64,000 nucleotides of DNA from Polaribacter porphyrae (GTDB lineage: Bacteria; Bacteroidota; Bacteroidia; Flavobacteriales; Flavobacteriaceae): positions 1,816,429 through 1,880,428 of the forward strand of contig NZ_MSCN01000001.1 in assembly GCF_002954685.1 (NCBI RefSeq), given 5' to 3'. Of this stretch, positions 1-8,452 are shown piece by piece. Positions within the stretch are counted from its first letter, which is position 1, and each line of letters opens with the position of its first letter. A program made the translations under genes and the position numbers. Under the pieces are notes generated by a model that ran no database searches, had not been told where the DNA came from, and worked only from the letters and a program-made list of their open reading frames with translations.

Positions 1-204
1 CGTTTAGCACAAAATGCTATAGCTATTGATGCAACTTGGGAAGATGCATACAGAGTTCAAATGAAAGCATACATTAAAAAAGGAAACAGACCACAAGCCA
101 TAAAAACTTATATGAAATGTGAGGTAATTCTTGAAGAAGAATATGGAATTTCTCCTCTACCAGAAACCAAGAAGTTATTGCAAGAAATAGAAGCTATTCA
201 GTAA
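1..204 (+). CDS. BTAD-domain transcriptional regulator, C-terminal end (partial)
   Basis: The frame is open from base 1 and stops with TAA at 202-204; the start lies outside the window. The visible 67 residues form TPR-like helices (AYRVQMKAYIKKGNRPQAI, then ILEEEYGISPLPETKKLL). The G-I-S-P-x-P-E-T ending is typical of bacterial transcriptional activator domains (BTAD) found in SARP-like regulators. The DNA-binding part is not visible, so the target is unknown. It lies directly upstream of the phasin-like genes and could regulate them, but that is inference from position only. Confidence 0.7.
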   Translation, partial: RLAQNAIAIDATWEDAYRVQMKAYIKKGNRPQAIKTYMKCEVILEEEYGISPLPETKKLLQEIEAIQ

Positions 205-346
205 ATTTAAGATATGGTTTTCAATGATTTACACGGTTTTTTCTCAACAAATCTAACCACAATTATTTGTGATAATCAGAGAAATCCATGTCAGTTTTTT
301 TCCATATAAGTAAAATCTGTATCAATAAAACTTCCTGTCATCAACT

Positions 347-365
347 TGTAACTCATCTGTAACTC
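347..365 (+). promoter_or_regulatory. Tandem operator-like element, copy 1
   Basis: TGTAACTC occurs at 347-354 and again at 358-365, an 11-bp period. The whole 19 bases TGTAACTCATCTGTAACTC recur at 671-689, and in both places exactly 8 bases separate them from a TAnnTTTG -7 element. Two half-sites one helical turn apart are typical of OmpR/PhoB-type response regulators, but the binding protein is unknown. No good -33 element is seen at normal spacing, so an activator-dependent promoter is plausible. Confidence 0.65.
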
Positions 366-373
366 GTACTTCT

Positions 374-381
374 TATGTTTG
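374..381 (+). promoter_or_regulatory. -7 promoter element of first phasin-like gene
   Basis: TATGTTTG matches the Bacteroidetes -7 consensus TAnnTTTG. It overlaps an in-frame ATG at 375, which therefore cannot be the translation start and supports the ATG at 411. Confidence 0.6.
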
Positions 382-410
382 CATCAAAATTAGAATTAAA
401 ACTAAAAAAA

Positions 411-668
411 ATGAAAACAATACATACGAACACAATTAAGAAACAGGCTTTAGAATTAAATAATAAAGCATTAAAAACTACAGAAAAGGTTGTTTTAACT
501 TCTATTGACAAAATAGAAAAGGTTCAAAATAAAACTGATGAGTTATTAAAAAAAGGATTTAATTTTTCAGAAAAACAACAAGACAAATTATTTAACAGCC
601 TAGAAAATAGTAAAAAAATGATTTGGAAAAACTTGAACAAAGGGTTAGATTTTTTTAGCAAAAACTAA
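411..668 (+). CDS. Small phasin-like amphipathic helical protein
   Basis: An 85-residue, lysine-rich, almost wholly helical protein without signal peptide or membrane segment, so presumably cytoplasmic. Its core (VVLTSIDKIEKVQNKTDELL, then a Q-Q pair and L-x-x-S/T-L-E-x-x-K-K) is recognisably the same as in the genes at 743 and 1664. This arrangement resembles phasins, which coat intracellular granules. The ATG at 411 was chosen because the upstream in-frame ATG at 375 lies inside the -7 promoter element. It has its own promoter with the tandem TGTAACTC element. No polyhydroxyalkanoate synthase is in the window, so a granule role is inference. Confidence 0.6.
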   Translation: MKTIHTNTIKKQALELNNKALKTTEKVVLTSIDKIEKVQNKTDELLKKGFNFSEKQQDKLFNSLENSKKMIWKNLNKGLDFFSKN

Positions 669-670
669 TC

Positions 671-689
671 TGTAACTCATCTGTAACTC
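671..689 (+). promoter_or_regulatory. Tandem operator-like element, copy 2
   Basis: Identical over 19 bases to the element at 347-365 (TGTAACTC at 671-678 and 682-689, linker ATC), again followed by 8 bases and a -7 element. Identity in a fast-changing intergenic context, with the same spacing, argues for a functional regulator site shared by the two genes. Confidence 0.65.
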
Positions 690-697
690 CCCAAACT

Positions 698-705
698 TAT
701 ATTTG
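698..705 (+). promoter_or_regulatory. -7 promoter element of phasin-like/HhH gene
   Basis: TATATTTG fits TAnnTTTG and lies 37 bases before the ATG at 743, with the tandem TGTAACTC element at a fixed distance upstream. Confidence 0.6.
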
Positions 706-742
706 TACAAAATTAAATAATAAAGACATAAAACAATATATT

Positions 743-1582
743 ATGGCAACAAAGAAAAGCAAAAAACAAGATAAATTAGGAAAAGCAAAAGCAATCGTTA
801 AAAAAATAAATAGCGATTTAATTGATGCATCTTTCAACGCTATTGAAACTACTGTAAAAACAGGAGAAAAATGGCAAAAATTAACAGCAAAATTGGTTAA
901 AAAAGCAGAACCATTAACAAAACAACAAATTAATATGGTTGTGGAAACTGCAGAATCTATTAAAGGTCAGTTAGAAACTAGTACAGAGCGTTTAAAAACA
1001 TTAGTAGGTTATGATCCTGAAATGTTAGAAAATGCCAAAAAGAAGGTTACTGAACATCCTTTAGTAGAAAAAGCTGAAGAAATGAAAGACAAGTTAGAAA
1101 AAGAAGTTTCTAACAATAAGTATGTAAAGAAAGCAGAAAAAATGTCTGAAAAGTTAAAGAAAAATAGTTCTGAAACTATTGATGATGTAAAAGGTAAAAT
1201 TGAAGATTATACAGAAGATGCTTTAAATACAGTTAACGAAAAGTTAGACGATATTAAGCCAACAAAAACTAAAAAAACAGCAAAGAAAAAAGTAGTAAAA
1301 AAAGAAGTTGTTGTTGAAGAAAAAATAGTTGTAGAAAAAGTTGAACAAAAAGATGATTTAAAGGTAATTAAAGGAATTGGACCTGTATTAGAAAAATCTT
1401 TGAATGAGTTAAATGTTACTGCTTACAGCCAAATTGCAAAAATGACGATTAAAAACATGACCAAATTATTAAATGATGCAGGTATTAATGCAAAGATTTA
1501 TGATTTATCTGGTTGGAAAGCACAATCGAAATTAGCATTAAAAGGAGACATGGAAGCAGTTAAAAACTGGGAAAGAAAGTAA
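743..1582 (+). CDS. Phasin-like protein with basic linker and helix-hairpin-helix tail
   Basis: A 279-residue cytoplasmic protein in three parts. Residues about 1-100 are phasin-like helices (AIETTVKTGEKWQKLTAKL, KQQINMVVETAESIK), related to the small proteins on either side. Residues about 100-200 are a charged helical stretch ending in a lysine-rich segment (PTKTKKTAKKKVVKKE). Residues about 205-279 hold a helix-hairpin-helix-like domain (LKVIKGIGPVLEKSLNELNV). A phasin domain with a histone-like basic tail recalls PhaF of Pseudomonas, which links granules to the nucleoid; here an HhH domain would supply DNA contact. That function is inference. It follows the 411 gene and has its own promoter. 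Confidence 0.6.
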   Translation: MATKKSKKQDKLGKAKAIVKKINSDLIDASFNAIETTVKTGEKWQKLTAKLVKKAEPLTKQQINMVVETAESIKGQLETSTERLKTLVGYDPEMLENAKKKVTEHPLVEKAEEMKDKLEKEVSNNKYVKKAEKMSEKLKKNSSETIDDVKGKIEDYTEDALNTVNEKLDDIKPTKTKKTAKKKVVKKEVVVEEKIVVEKVEQKDDLKVIKGIGPVLEKSLNELNVTAYSQIAKMTIKNMTKLLNDAGINAKIYDLSGWKAQSKLALKGDMEAVKNWERK

Positions 1583-1663
1583 TTAATTTAAGTTTAAATA
1601 ATCCTGTTTTCAATAAAATTTTATTGAGAATAAATTATTAAAACATACAAAAAAAGTAAAATT

Positions 1664-1954
1664 ATGAGTACTAAAAAAACAAAAAAAGTAAACTTTACTA
1701 AAAAAGTAAATACAGCAATAGAAACTGTTAAAACTTCTGCAAAAAAAGCTAATGATTATGCTTTAAATACTACAGAAGATGTTGTTACAGAAACAATAAC
1801 AATAGCTAGCCAATGGCAAAAAGTAGCTAATAAAGCTTTAAAAGGTGGAGTTCAGTTATTAGATAATCAACAAAATTTAGTGTTAGACACTTTAGAGTCT
1901 TACAAAAAACATTTTGTTAATGGAAAAAAGAGATTTAGCAAAATATTTGCTTAA
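1664..1954 (+). CDS. Small phasin-like protein, third of the cluster
   Basis: A 96-residue, lysine-rich helical protein. The segment ASQWQKVANKALKGGVQLL followed by DNQQNLVLDTLESYKK aligns by eye with the genes at 411 and 743. No TGTAACTC element or good -7 motif is seen in the 80 bases before it, so it is probably read through from the 743 gene. A strong terminator follows. A role together with the other two proteins is likely; the exact role is unknown. Confidence 0.6.
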   Translation: MSTKKTKKVNFTKKVNTAIETVKTSAKKANDYALNTTEDVVTETITIASQWQKVANKALKGGVQLLDNQQNLVLDTLESYKKHFVNGKKRFSKIFA

Positions 1955-1976
1955 TCAAGTTCCCCACTATTACAAT

Positions 1977-2006
1977 AAAACCAAGTTAAAATTTAACTTG
2001 GTTTTT
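1977..2006 (+). terminator. Rho-independent terminator of phasin-like cluster
   Basis: Near-perfect inverted repeat AACCAAGTTAA / TTAACTTGGTT followed by a run of T (2001-2006). It closes the cluster before the promoter of the next gene. Confidence 0.85.
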
Positions 2007-2050
2007 TGTTTTTATAGACCTGTATTTTCTTTTAACCACAAAACGTTTCG

Positions 2051-2058
2051 TATTTTTG
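2051..2058 (+). promoter_or_regulatory. -7 promoter element of TetR-like gene
   Basis: TATTTTTG fits TAnnTTTG, 18 bases before the ATG at 2076. Its position shows that the open frame running back to 1914 is not translated from further upstream. Confidence 0.55.
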
Positions 2059-2075
2059 TATTATACTATATTTAT

Positions 2076-2738
2076 ATGGCAAAAAAGAAAAAAGTCTCTA
2101 AACTAGACATCCTTACTTTGTATATGGATTTGGTTTCTGAAAACCAACAAAAACCAAATGATGTTGAAGATTTTTGCAATCAAGTAAATTTAGATGAGGA
2201 TAGTTTTTATTCACATTTTAAATCACTAAAAAAAGTAGAAAAAACCATTTTCAATGAGCTTTTTAAAAACTCTCTAGAAGTTTTAGTAGAAAGTGAAGAG
2301 TTTTTATCTTTTGATGGCAAAAACAAATTATTGAGTTTGTACTTCACTTTCTTTGAAAATCTAAACTTAAATAGAACTTATATAGAAGTAGTTTTAAAAG
2401 GATGTAAAAGCCAATTAAAATCTTATAAAACGTTATCTAGCCTTAAAAAGAGTTTTATTCAATTTGTAGACGGTTTGCAACTAACAGAAAGCATCTTACC
2501 AATTGACGGATTGGAAAAAATACAATCTAATGTAATTAATCAATCATCTTGGGTACAATTACTAATTACCATTAAATTTTGGTTAGAAGACACGTCTGAA
2601 TCTTTTGAAAAAACAGACATATTTATCGAAAAATCAATCAATACTAGCTTCGAACTTATAGAAAACAAATTCCTAAAAAATGTCTTTGACTTGGGGAAAT
2701 TTGTGTACAAAGAAAAATTCCAAAAAAATACGGATTAA
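2076..2738 (+). CDS. TetR-like transcriptional regulator
   Basis: A 220-residue protein. The first 60 residues (SKLDILTLYMDLVSENQQ ... EDFCNQVNLDEDSFYSHFKS) read like a divergent TetR helix-turn-helix, and the rest is a helical ligand/dimer domain. The start at 2076 lies just downstream of a -7 element; the longer frame from 1914 would overlap the terminator. It is 5 bases from the UbiB-family kinase gene, so the two are co-transcribed. This pairing is, as I recall, common in flavobacteria. The ligand is unknown. Confidence 0.65.
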   Translation: MAKKKKVSKLDILTLYMDLVSENQQKPNDVEDFCNQVNLDEDSFYSHFKSLKKVEKTIFNELFKNSLEVLVESEEFLSFDGKNKLLSLYFTFFENLNLNRTYIEVVLKGCKSQLKSYKTLSSLKKSFIQFVDGLQLTESILPIDGLEKIQSNVINQSSWVQLLITIKFWLEDTSESFEKTDIFIEKSINTSFELIENKFLKNVFDLGKFVYKEKFQKNTD

Positions 2739-2743
2739 AAAGT

Positions 2744-4054
2744 ATGAAAAAAGCCAGTAGAATTCCGATTTCAAAAATACAAAGAGCCTCTAAACTAGTA
2801 ACTACAGGTGCAAAAGTTGGTGTAAATTACCTAAAATATTATGGTAATAAAATTACTGAATCTGAAGAAGTTGCAAGAGAAAAACTAAACAAAGACAATG
2901 CAGAAGACATTTATGATAGCTTAAAAGACTTAAAAGGAAGTCCTTTAAAAGTTGCTCAAATGTTAAGCATGGAAAAAAGTATATTGCCTAGAGCTTATGT
3001 AGAAAAATTCTCTTTAGCACAATTTTCTGTACCTCCACTTTCTGAAGCTTTAGTTTTAAAAACATTTAAAAAGAGTTTTGGAAAATTTCCATCAGAAATA
3101 TATGATATATTTGATGCAAAAGCATTTAATGCTGCAAGTATTGGGCAAGTTCATAAAGCAGAAAAAGATGGTAAAAAATTAGCTGTTAAAATTCAATACC
3201 CAGGAGTTTCAGATAGTATAAAATCAGATTTAGCACTGCTAAAACCTTTTGTAATCAGAATGTTTAATATGAAAGGAAAAACTTCTGATGAATATTTTTT
3301 TGAAGTTAAAGACAAGCTTTTAGAAGAAACAGATTATATATTAGAAGTTAAACAGAGTAAAGAAATTGTAAATGCTTGTAAAAATATTAATCATCTTGCT
3401 TTCCCTAATTATTATTCGGATTTATCGTCAAAACAGATCATAACCATGGATTGGATGGATGGCATTCATCTATCAGAATTTACAGATAACAACACCAATC
3501 AAGAATTAGCCAATCAAATTGGTCAAGCCTTATGGGATTTTTATATGTTTCAAATTCACAACTTAAAAAAAGTACATGCAGATCCTCATCCAGGTAATTT
3601 TTTAGTGTCTAAAAAAGGCGAGTTGATTGCACTTGATTTTGGGTGTATGAAAACCATTCCTTTAGAATTTTACAATCCATATTTTGTATTAGCAAAAAAA
3701 GGAACTTTAGACAATGAAGAACTTTTTGTTGAAAAAATGTACGAATTAGACATTCTACGAAAAGAAGACCCAAAAGAGGAATTTGAGTTTTTTAAAGCAA
3801 TGTTTCACGAAATGCTATCTATTTTCACGCAACCTTTTCATGTAGAAGAATTTGATTTTTCTGATGCTGAATTTTTCGGAAAAATTTCTGAATTTGGAGA
3901 ACGTTATTCCAAAAATACAGAATTACGATCTTACAACGCTAGCAGAGGTTCAAAGCACTTTATTTATATGAATAGAACCTTTTTTGGTTTGTATAATTTA
4001 ATGTTCGATTTAAAAGCTGAAAATATAAAGATTAACAATTTCATCAATTTGTAA
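2744..4054 (+). CDS. ABC1/AarF/UbiB-family atypical kinase
   Basis: A 436-residue protein with the hallmarks of the UbiB/COQ8 family. The Ala-rich loop is present (NAASIGQVHKAE), as are the VKIQ lysine, the catalytic HADPHPGNF segment and the metal-binding LDFG. The family supports quinone or lipid metabolism. The usual N-terminal KxGQ motif reads KVAQ (residues 69-72), a Gly-to-Ala change. No C-terminal membrane helix is obvious. It forms an operon with the TetR-like gene upstream. Confidence 0.85.
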   Translation: MKKASRIPISKIQRASKLVTTGAKVGVNYLKYYGNKITESEEVAREKLNKDNAEDIYDSLKDLKGSPLKVAQMLSMEKSILPRAYVEKFSLAQFSVPPLSEALVLKTFKKSFGKFPSEIYDIFDAKAFNAASIGQVHKAEKDGKKLAVKIQYPGVSDSIKSDLALLKPFVIRMFNMKGKTSDEYFFEVKDKLLEETDYILEVKQSKEIVNACKNINHLAFPNYYSDLSSKQIITMDWMDGIHLSEFTDNNTNQELANQIGQALWDFYMFQIHNLKKVHADPHPGNFLVSKKGELIALDFGCMKTIPLEFYNPYFVLAKKGTLDNEELFVEKMYELDILRKEDPKEEFEFFKAMFHEMLSIFTQPFHVEEFDFSDAEFFGKISEFGERYSKNTELRSYNASRGSKHFIYMNRTFFGLYNLMFDLKAENIKINNFINL

Positions 4055-4097
4055 AATCTTACTACTTTTATAGCTGTAATCAACAAAAACTTACAGC

Positions 4098-4703
4098 ATG
4101 TTAATTATTGGTATTGCAGGTGGAACTGGTAGTGGAAAAACAACTGTAGTTAATCAAATCGTAAAACATTTACCTCCTGATGAAGTTTGTGTAATCTCTC
4201 AAGATTCATACTACAAAGCAACTGATAATTTATCTTATGATGAGCGTACAAAAATTAACTTTGATCATCCAAGAGCAATAGATTTTGAGTTATTAATTAA
4301 TCATTTAAAAGAGCTTAAGAAAGGTAAAACTATAAACCAACCTGTCTATTCTTTTGTAACACACAACAGAACTAAAGATACTGTAAAAACACACCCAAGA
4401 AAAGTTCTTATTGTTGAAGGAATTCTGATTTTTAACAGTGAAAAATTACGTGATTTATTTGACATTAAAATATTTGTTCATGCAGAGACAGACGAACGTT
4501 TAATACGTAGAGTTCGAAGAGATGTCGCAGAAAGAGGTAGAGATGTAGACGAAGTTTTAAACAGATACCAAACCACATTAAAACCTATGCATCAGCAATT
4601 TATAGAACCTACGAAAAATTTTGCAGATATTATTATTCCAAATGATAGGTATAATACTGTTGCTATAGATATTGTAAGAAGTGTAATAAATGAGCGTTTA
4701 TAG
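4098..4703 (+). CDS. udk: Uridine kinase
   Basis: A 201-residue cytosolic enzyme that phosphorylates uridine and cytidine in pyrimidine salvage. The P-loop GGTGSGKTT is at residues 8-16, followed by SQDSYYK, FDHPRAIDF and RRVRRDVAERGRD, all typical of Udk, and the length is normal for the family. Its TAG stop is immediately followed by the ATG of the FtsB-like gene, so they share a transcript that continues into the mutase genes. Confidence 0.93.
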   Translation: MLIIGIAGGTGSGKTTVVNQIVKHLPPDEVCVISQDSYYKATDNLSYDERTKINFDHPRAIDFELLINHLKELKKGKTINQPVYSFVTHNRTKDTVKTHPRKVLIVEGILIFNSEKLRDLFDIKIFVHAETDERLIRRVRRDVAERGRDVDEVLNRYQTTLKPMHQQFIEPTKNFADIIIPNDRYNTVAIDIVRSVINERL

Positions 4704-5024
4704 ATGAAATTTTTAAAAAATTTAAAAAATCATTTTATTTTTAAATTGATTACAAATGTGTTTGTAGTTATTTTAATTCCATATATTATATGGATGCTTT
4801 TTTTTGATGAAAACTCTTATTTAGTACATCGTAAATTTGATAAAGAAGTTGAAGAATTAGAAAACTCAATTTCTTATTATAAAGACAAGATTAAAAAAGA
4901 TAAAGAAACGATTAAAAAACTACAAGATTCTTTAGAGCTAGAGCGTTTTGCAAGAGAAAAATATCTAATGAAAAAAGAAAATGAAGACATTTATATTATC
5001 GAATTTGATACCATAAAAAAGTAA
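4704..5024 (+). CDS. FtsB/DivIC-like septum formation initiator protein
   Basis: A 106-residue bitopic membrane protein: short basic N-terminus, one hydrophobic segment (about residues 15-37), then a coiled coil rich in E and K (about 44-80) and a short tail with FAREKYLMKKENEDIY, typical of FtsB/DivIC. It is expected to act in the FtsQLB-type division complex. Its stop overlaps the mutA start (TAATG). Confidence 0.8.
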   Translation: MKFLKNLKNHFIFKLITNVFVVILIPYIIWMLFFDENSYLVHRKFDKEVEELENSISYYKDKIKKDKETIKKLQDSLELERFAREKYLMKKENEDIYIIEFDTIKK

Positions 5025-6370
5025 TGAGCAAATTTTTGTTTGATGATTTTAATGCTGTTTCACCAGCTGCTTGGAAACAAAAAATTCAAGTAGATTTAAA
5101 AGGTGCAGATTACAACGAAACCTTACTTTGGCAAACTGACGAAGGCATAACTGTAAAACCTTTTTACACAAAAGAAGACAGAACAAACGCCAAAATAAAA
5201 TTACCAAAAAAAGGTTTTAACATCTGTCAAACCATTTTTATTGATGATGAGAAAATAGCGAATTCAATTGCAGTTGATGCCATAAAACGTGGAGCAACCA
5301 CTATTAAATTTAGAGCTTCAAAAACTTTTAACCCAAAACCTCTACTAAAAGGGTTTCCTGGTGATACACCAATTTATTTTCAACTTTCGTTTTTAAATGC
5401 TGATTTTCAAATAAAACTCGCTGAATTCTGCCATTCAGAAAATACATATATTCAAACAGATATTATTGGTAATTTAGCTGAAAGTGGAAACTGGTTTACG
5501 AACCTAAAAAAAGATCATCTACAATTAGAAAAAATAGTTGCTTCTGCCGATAATTGTATTTCAGTTTCTGGAGATTTGTATCAAAATGCAGGTGCAAATA
5601 TTTCGCAACAATTAGCCTATACTTTAGCACACGCAAACGAATATTTAAATCATTTTGGTGGAGTAATTGCAAACAAAATCAGTTTCAATTTTGCTGTAGG
5701 TAGCAATTACTTTTTTGAAATTGCCAAATTAAGAGCATTCCGAATTTTATGGACATCACTCTTAAATGAATATGATGTAAAAAATGTTGAGGCACATATT
5801 TTGACACAACCGAGTCTGCGTAACAAAACATTATACGATTATAATGTAAACATGTTACGAACCACATCTGAATGTATGAGTGCAATTTTGGGTGGTTCAA
5901 ATACTGTTTCTAATGTTGCTTATGATACAATGTATCATAAATCTAATGAATTTGGAGAACGAATTTCTAGAAATCAGCTCTTAATTTTACAGCAAGAAAG
6001 TGAGTTGGCAGAAGCTCAAAATTTTGCTAATGGAGCTTATTATATAGAATCCGTTACAAATAAATTGGCAGAAAAAGCTTTGAGTATTTTTAAACAACTA
6101 GAAAAAGCTGGCGGTTTTTTACATCAGCTGAAAGCTGGAACAATTCAAAAGAAAATTTCGGAATCAGCTTTAAAAGAGGAAGAAAAATTTAATAAAAATG
6201 AAATTGTTTTATTAGGTACAAATATGCAAATTAATAAAGCTGATGAAATGAAGCAAAACTTGCAATTGTATCCTTTTGTAAAAAAAAGACATGTCAAAAC
6301 ATTAATCACTCCAATTGTCAGAAAACGACTTTCTGAAACTGTAGAAAAACAACGTTTAGACAATGAGTAG
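5024..6370 (+). CDS. mutA: Methylmalonyl-CoA mutase small subunit
   Basis: A 448-residue protein homologous to the TIM-barrel part of methylmalonyl-CoA mutase ([23 protein letters not shown] and [17 protein letters not shown]). It lacks a DxHxxG cobalamin motif and the C-terminal B12-like domain, so it is shorter than actinobacterial small subunits, as usual in flavobacteria. It pairs with the large subunit to interconvert succinyl-CoA and methylmalonyl-CoA. The last 8 bases overlap the mutB start, suggesting translational coupling. Confidence 0.88.
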   Translation: MSKFLFDDFNAVSPAAWKQKIQVDLKGADYNETLLWQTDEGITVKPFYTKEDRTNAKIKLPKKGFNICQTIFIDDEKIANSIAVDAIKRGATTIKFRASKTFNPKPLLKGFPGDTPIYFQLSFLNADFQIKLAEFCHSENTYIQTDIIGNLAESGNWFTNLKKDHLQLEKIVASADNCISVSGDLYQNAGANISQQLAYTLAHANEYLNHFGGVIANKISFNFAVGSNYFFEIAKLRAFRILWTSLLNEYDVKNVEAHILTQPSLRNKTLYDYNVNMLRTTSECMSAILGGSNTVSNVAYDTMYHKSNEFGERISRNQLLILQQESELAEAQNFANGAYYIESVTNKLAEKALSIFKQLEKAGGFLHQLKAGTIQKKISESALKEEEKFNKNEIVLLGTNMQINKADEMKQNLQLYPFVKKRHVKTLITPIVRKRLSETVEKQRLDNE

Positions 6371-8450
6371 AAAAGATGTATCAAAAATAAAAATTCAAAA
6401 TTCAGATGTGTCATTTCGAGCGCAGTCGAGAAATCTTGAACCTAAAACTTTCGAACACGAAAGTTTTGTAGCAGGAATTGCTCCAAATTTAAGAGGTCCA
6501 TATTCAACAATGTATGTTCGCAGACCTTGGACGATTAGACAATATGCAGGATTTTCTACAGCAGAAGAAAGCAATGCATTTTACAGAAGAAATTTAGAAG
6601 CTGGTCAAAAAGGACTGTCTGTGGCTTTTGATTTGGCTACACACAGAGGTTACGATTCTGACCACGAACGTGTACAAGGAGATGTTGGTAAAGCTGGAGT
6701 TGCTATAGATTCTGTAGAAGATATGAAGGTTTTATTTGACCAAATTCCTCTGGATAAAATGTCGGTTTCAATGACCATGAATGGTGCTGTTTTACCCATT
6801 TTAGCTTTTTATATTGTAGCTGCAGAAGAGCAAGGAGTTGCTCCAGAATTGTTATCAGGAACTATACAAAATGATATTTTAAAGGAGTTTATGGTTAGAA
6901 ATACGTATATCTACCCTCCTTCTCCATCAATGCAAATTATTGCGGATATTTTTAAATATACCAGTAAAAATATGCCAAAATTCAATTCGATTTCTATTTC
7001 TGGTTATCACATGCAAGAAGCTGGTGCAACTGCAGAAATTGAATTGGCTTATACTTTAGCTGATGGTTTAGAATACATCAAAAAAGGATTGGAAACAGGA
7101 ATGGACATTGATGCTTTTGCACCAAGATTGTCTTTCTTTTGGGCAATTGGAATGGATCATTTTACAGAAATTGCAAAAATGCGAGCAGCAAGAATGTTGT
7201 GGGCTAAAATTGTAAAGCAATTCAACCCAAAAAACCCGAAATCGTTAGCTTTAAGAACACATTGCCAAACAAGTGGTTGGTCTTTAACAGAGCAAGATCC
7301 TTTTAATAATGTGGCTAGAACAACTATAGAAGCTATGGCTGCTGCTTTTGGTGGCACACAAAGTTTACATACAAACGCTCTGGATGAAGCAATTGCTTTA
7401 CCTACTGATTTTTCTGCAAGAATTGCCAGAAATACGCAAATCTATTTGCAACAAGAAACCCATATTACAAAAACTGTTGATCCTTGGGCTGGCAGTCATC
7501 ATCTTGAAAAATTGACGGAAGACATCGCCAATAAAGCCTGGGAGCTAATTCAAGAAGTGGAGGATTTAGGAGGAATGACCAAAGCTATTGAAAAGGGAAT
7601 TCCAAAATTAAGAATTGAAGAAGCTGCTGCTAAAAAACAAGCTAAAATTGATAGTGGACAAGATGTAATTATAGGTGTAAATAAATATCAGCTCAAAGAA
7701 GAAGAACCATTACATATTTTAGAGGTTGATAACGAAGCTGTTCGTAACTCTCAAATAGAACGTTTACAACAACTAAAAGCAACAAGAAACACTGCTGAAG
7801 TTAAAAAATCTTTAGTAGCTTTGACGACAGCAGCAAAATCTAGTGAGGAAAATCTTTTAGATTTAGCAGTAAAAGCAGCCAAAAATAGAGCTACATTAGG
7901 TGAAATTTCTGATGCTTTAGAAACTGTTTTTGGCAGACATAAAGCTGTAACTAAAACCATTTCTGGTGTGTATAGTAAAGAAATAAAAGACGATAAATTA
8001 TTTAAACAAGCTTCTGAATTAGCAGATAAATTTGCTGAATTGGAAGGTAGGCGTCCACGAATTATGATTGCCAAGTTAGGGCAAGATGGTCACGATCGTG
8101 GAGCAAAAGTGGTTGCTACTGGTTATGCAGATTTAGGTTTTGATGTAGATATTGGACCATTATTTCAAACTCCACAAGAAGCTACCAAACAAGCCGTAGA
8201 AAACGACGTGCATATTTTAGGTATTTCTTCTTTAGCTGCAGGTCATAAAACATTAGTACCACAAGTAATTGCTGAATTAAAAAAATACGGACGAGAAGAT
8301 ATTATGGTAATTGTAGGTGGTGTAATACCTGCACAGGATTATCAATATTTATTTGATGCTGGTGCTGTAGGTGTTTTTGGTCCAGGTACAAAAATTGCTC
8401 AAGCTGCTATTGACTTAATTACGATTTTGATTGATAGTGTTGTGGAATAA
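6363..8450 (+). CDS. mutB: Methylmalonyl-CoA mutase large (catalytic) subunit
   Basis: A 695-residue adenosylcobalamin enzyme. The substrate-binding barrel is evident ([34 protein letters not shown]) and the C-terminal B12 domain has DGHDRG near residue 575, with the cobalt-coordinating His at about 577, then [12 protein letters not shown]. The N-terminal linker (about residues 16-35) is unusual: it is encoded by a REP-like sequence (6409-6437) and a perfect hairpin (6444-6467), both in frame. The catalytic core starts after this, so function should be intact. Confidence 0.93.
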   Translation: MSRKDVSKIKIQNSDVSFRAQSRNLEPKTFEHESFVAGIAPNLRGPYSTMYVRRPWTIRQYAGFSTAEESNAFYRRNLEAGQKGLSVAFDLATHRGYDSDHERVQGDVGKAGVAIDSVEDMKVLFDQIPLDKMSVSMTMNGAVLPILAFYIVAAEEQGVAPELLSGTIQNDILKEFMVRNTYIYPPSPSMQIIADIFKYTSKNMPKFNSISISGYHMQEAGATAEIELAYTLADGLEYIKKGLETGMDIDAFAPRLSFFWAIGMDHFTEIAKMRAARMLWAKIVKQFNPKNPKSLALRTHCQTSGWSLTEQDPFNNVARTTIEAMAAAFGGTQSLHTNALDEAIALPTDFSARIARNTQIYLQQETHITKTVDPWAGSHHLEKLTEDIANKAWELIQEVEDLGGMTKAIEKGIPKLRIEEAAAKKQAKIDSGQDVIIGVNKYQLKEEEPLHILEVDNEAVRNSQIERLQQLKATRNTAEVKKSLVALTTAAKSSEENLLDLAVKAAKNRATLGEISDALETVFGRHKAVTKTISGVYSKEIKDDKLFKQASELADKFAELEGRRPRIMIAKLGQDGHDRGAKVVATGYADLGFDVDIGPLFQTPQEATKQAVENDVHILGISSLAAGHKTLVPQVIAELKKYGREDIMVIVGGVIPAQDYQYLFDAGAVGVFGPGTKIAQAAIDLITILIDSVVE
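6409..6437 (+). repeat. REP-like element fragment inside mutB
   Basis: TGTCATTTCGAGCGCAGTCG followed by AGAAATCTT is the left arm of the dispersed flavobacterial repeat also seen at 14276 and 38686. Here it is in frame and contributes [10 protein letters not shown] to MutB. Confidence 0.7.
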
Positions 8451-8452
8451 TT

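Noticed and set aside
205..340. Possible repeat AATCAGAGAAATCCATGTCAG upstream of the phasin-like genes
   Set aside because: It faintly recalls a Bacteroidetes repeat, but no second copy was found in the window and the match is weak.
375..410. N-terminal extension of the first phasin-like gene from ATG 375
   Set aside because: The ATG lies within the TATGTTTG -7 element, so it is not transcribed as a start; ATG 411 fits.
1610..1627. Palindrome TCAATAAAATTTTATTGA as terminator between 743 and 1664 genes
   Set aside because: The stem is all A/T except two pairs and no T tract follows; likely chance in AT-rich DNA.
1914..2075. Longer N-terminus for the TetR-like gene
   Set aside because: It would overlap the phasin-like gene and run through a strong terminator and the gene's own promoter; the added residues look non-coding.
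5685..5900. Antisense open frames within mutA, mutB, beta-helix and DUF389 genes
   Set aside because: They mirror strongly conserved genes on the other strand and their translations show no recognisable features.
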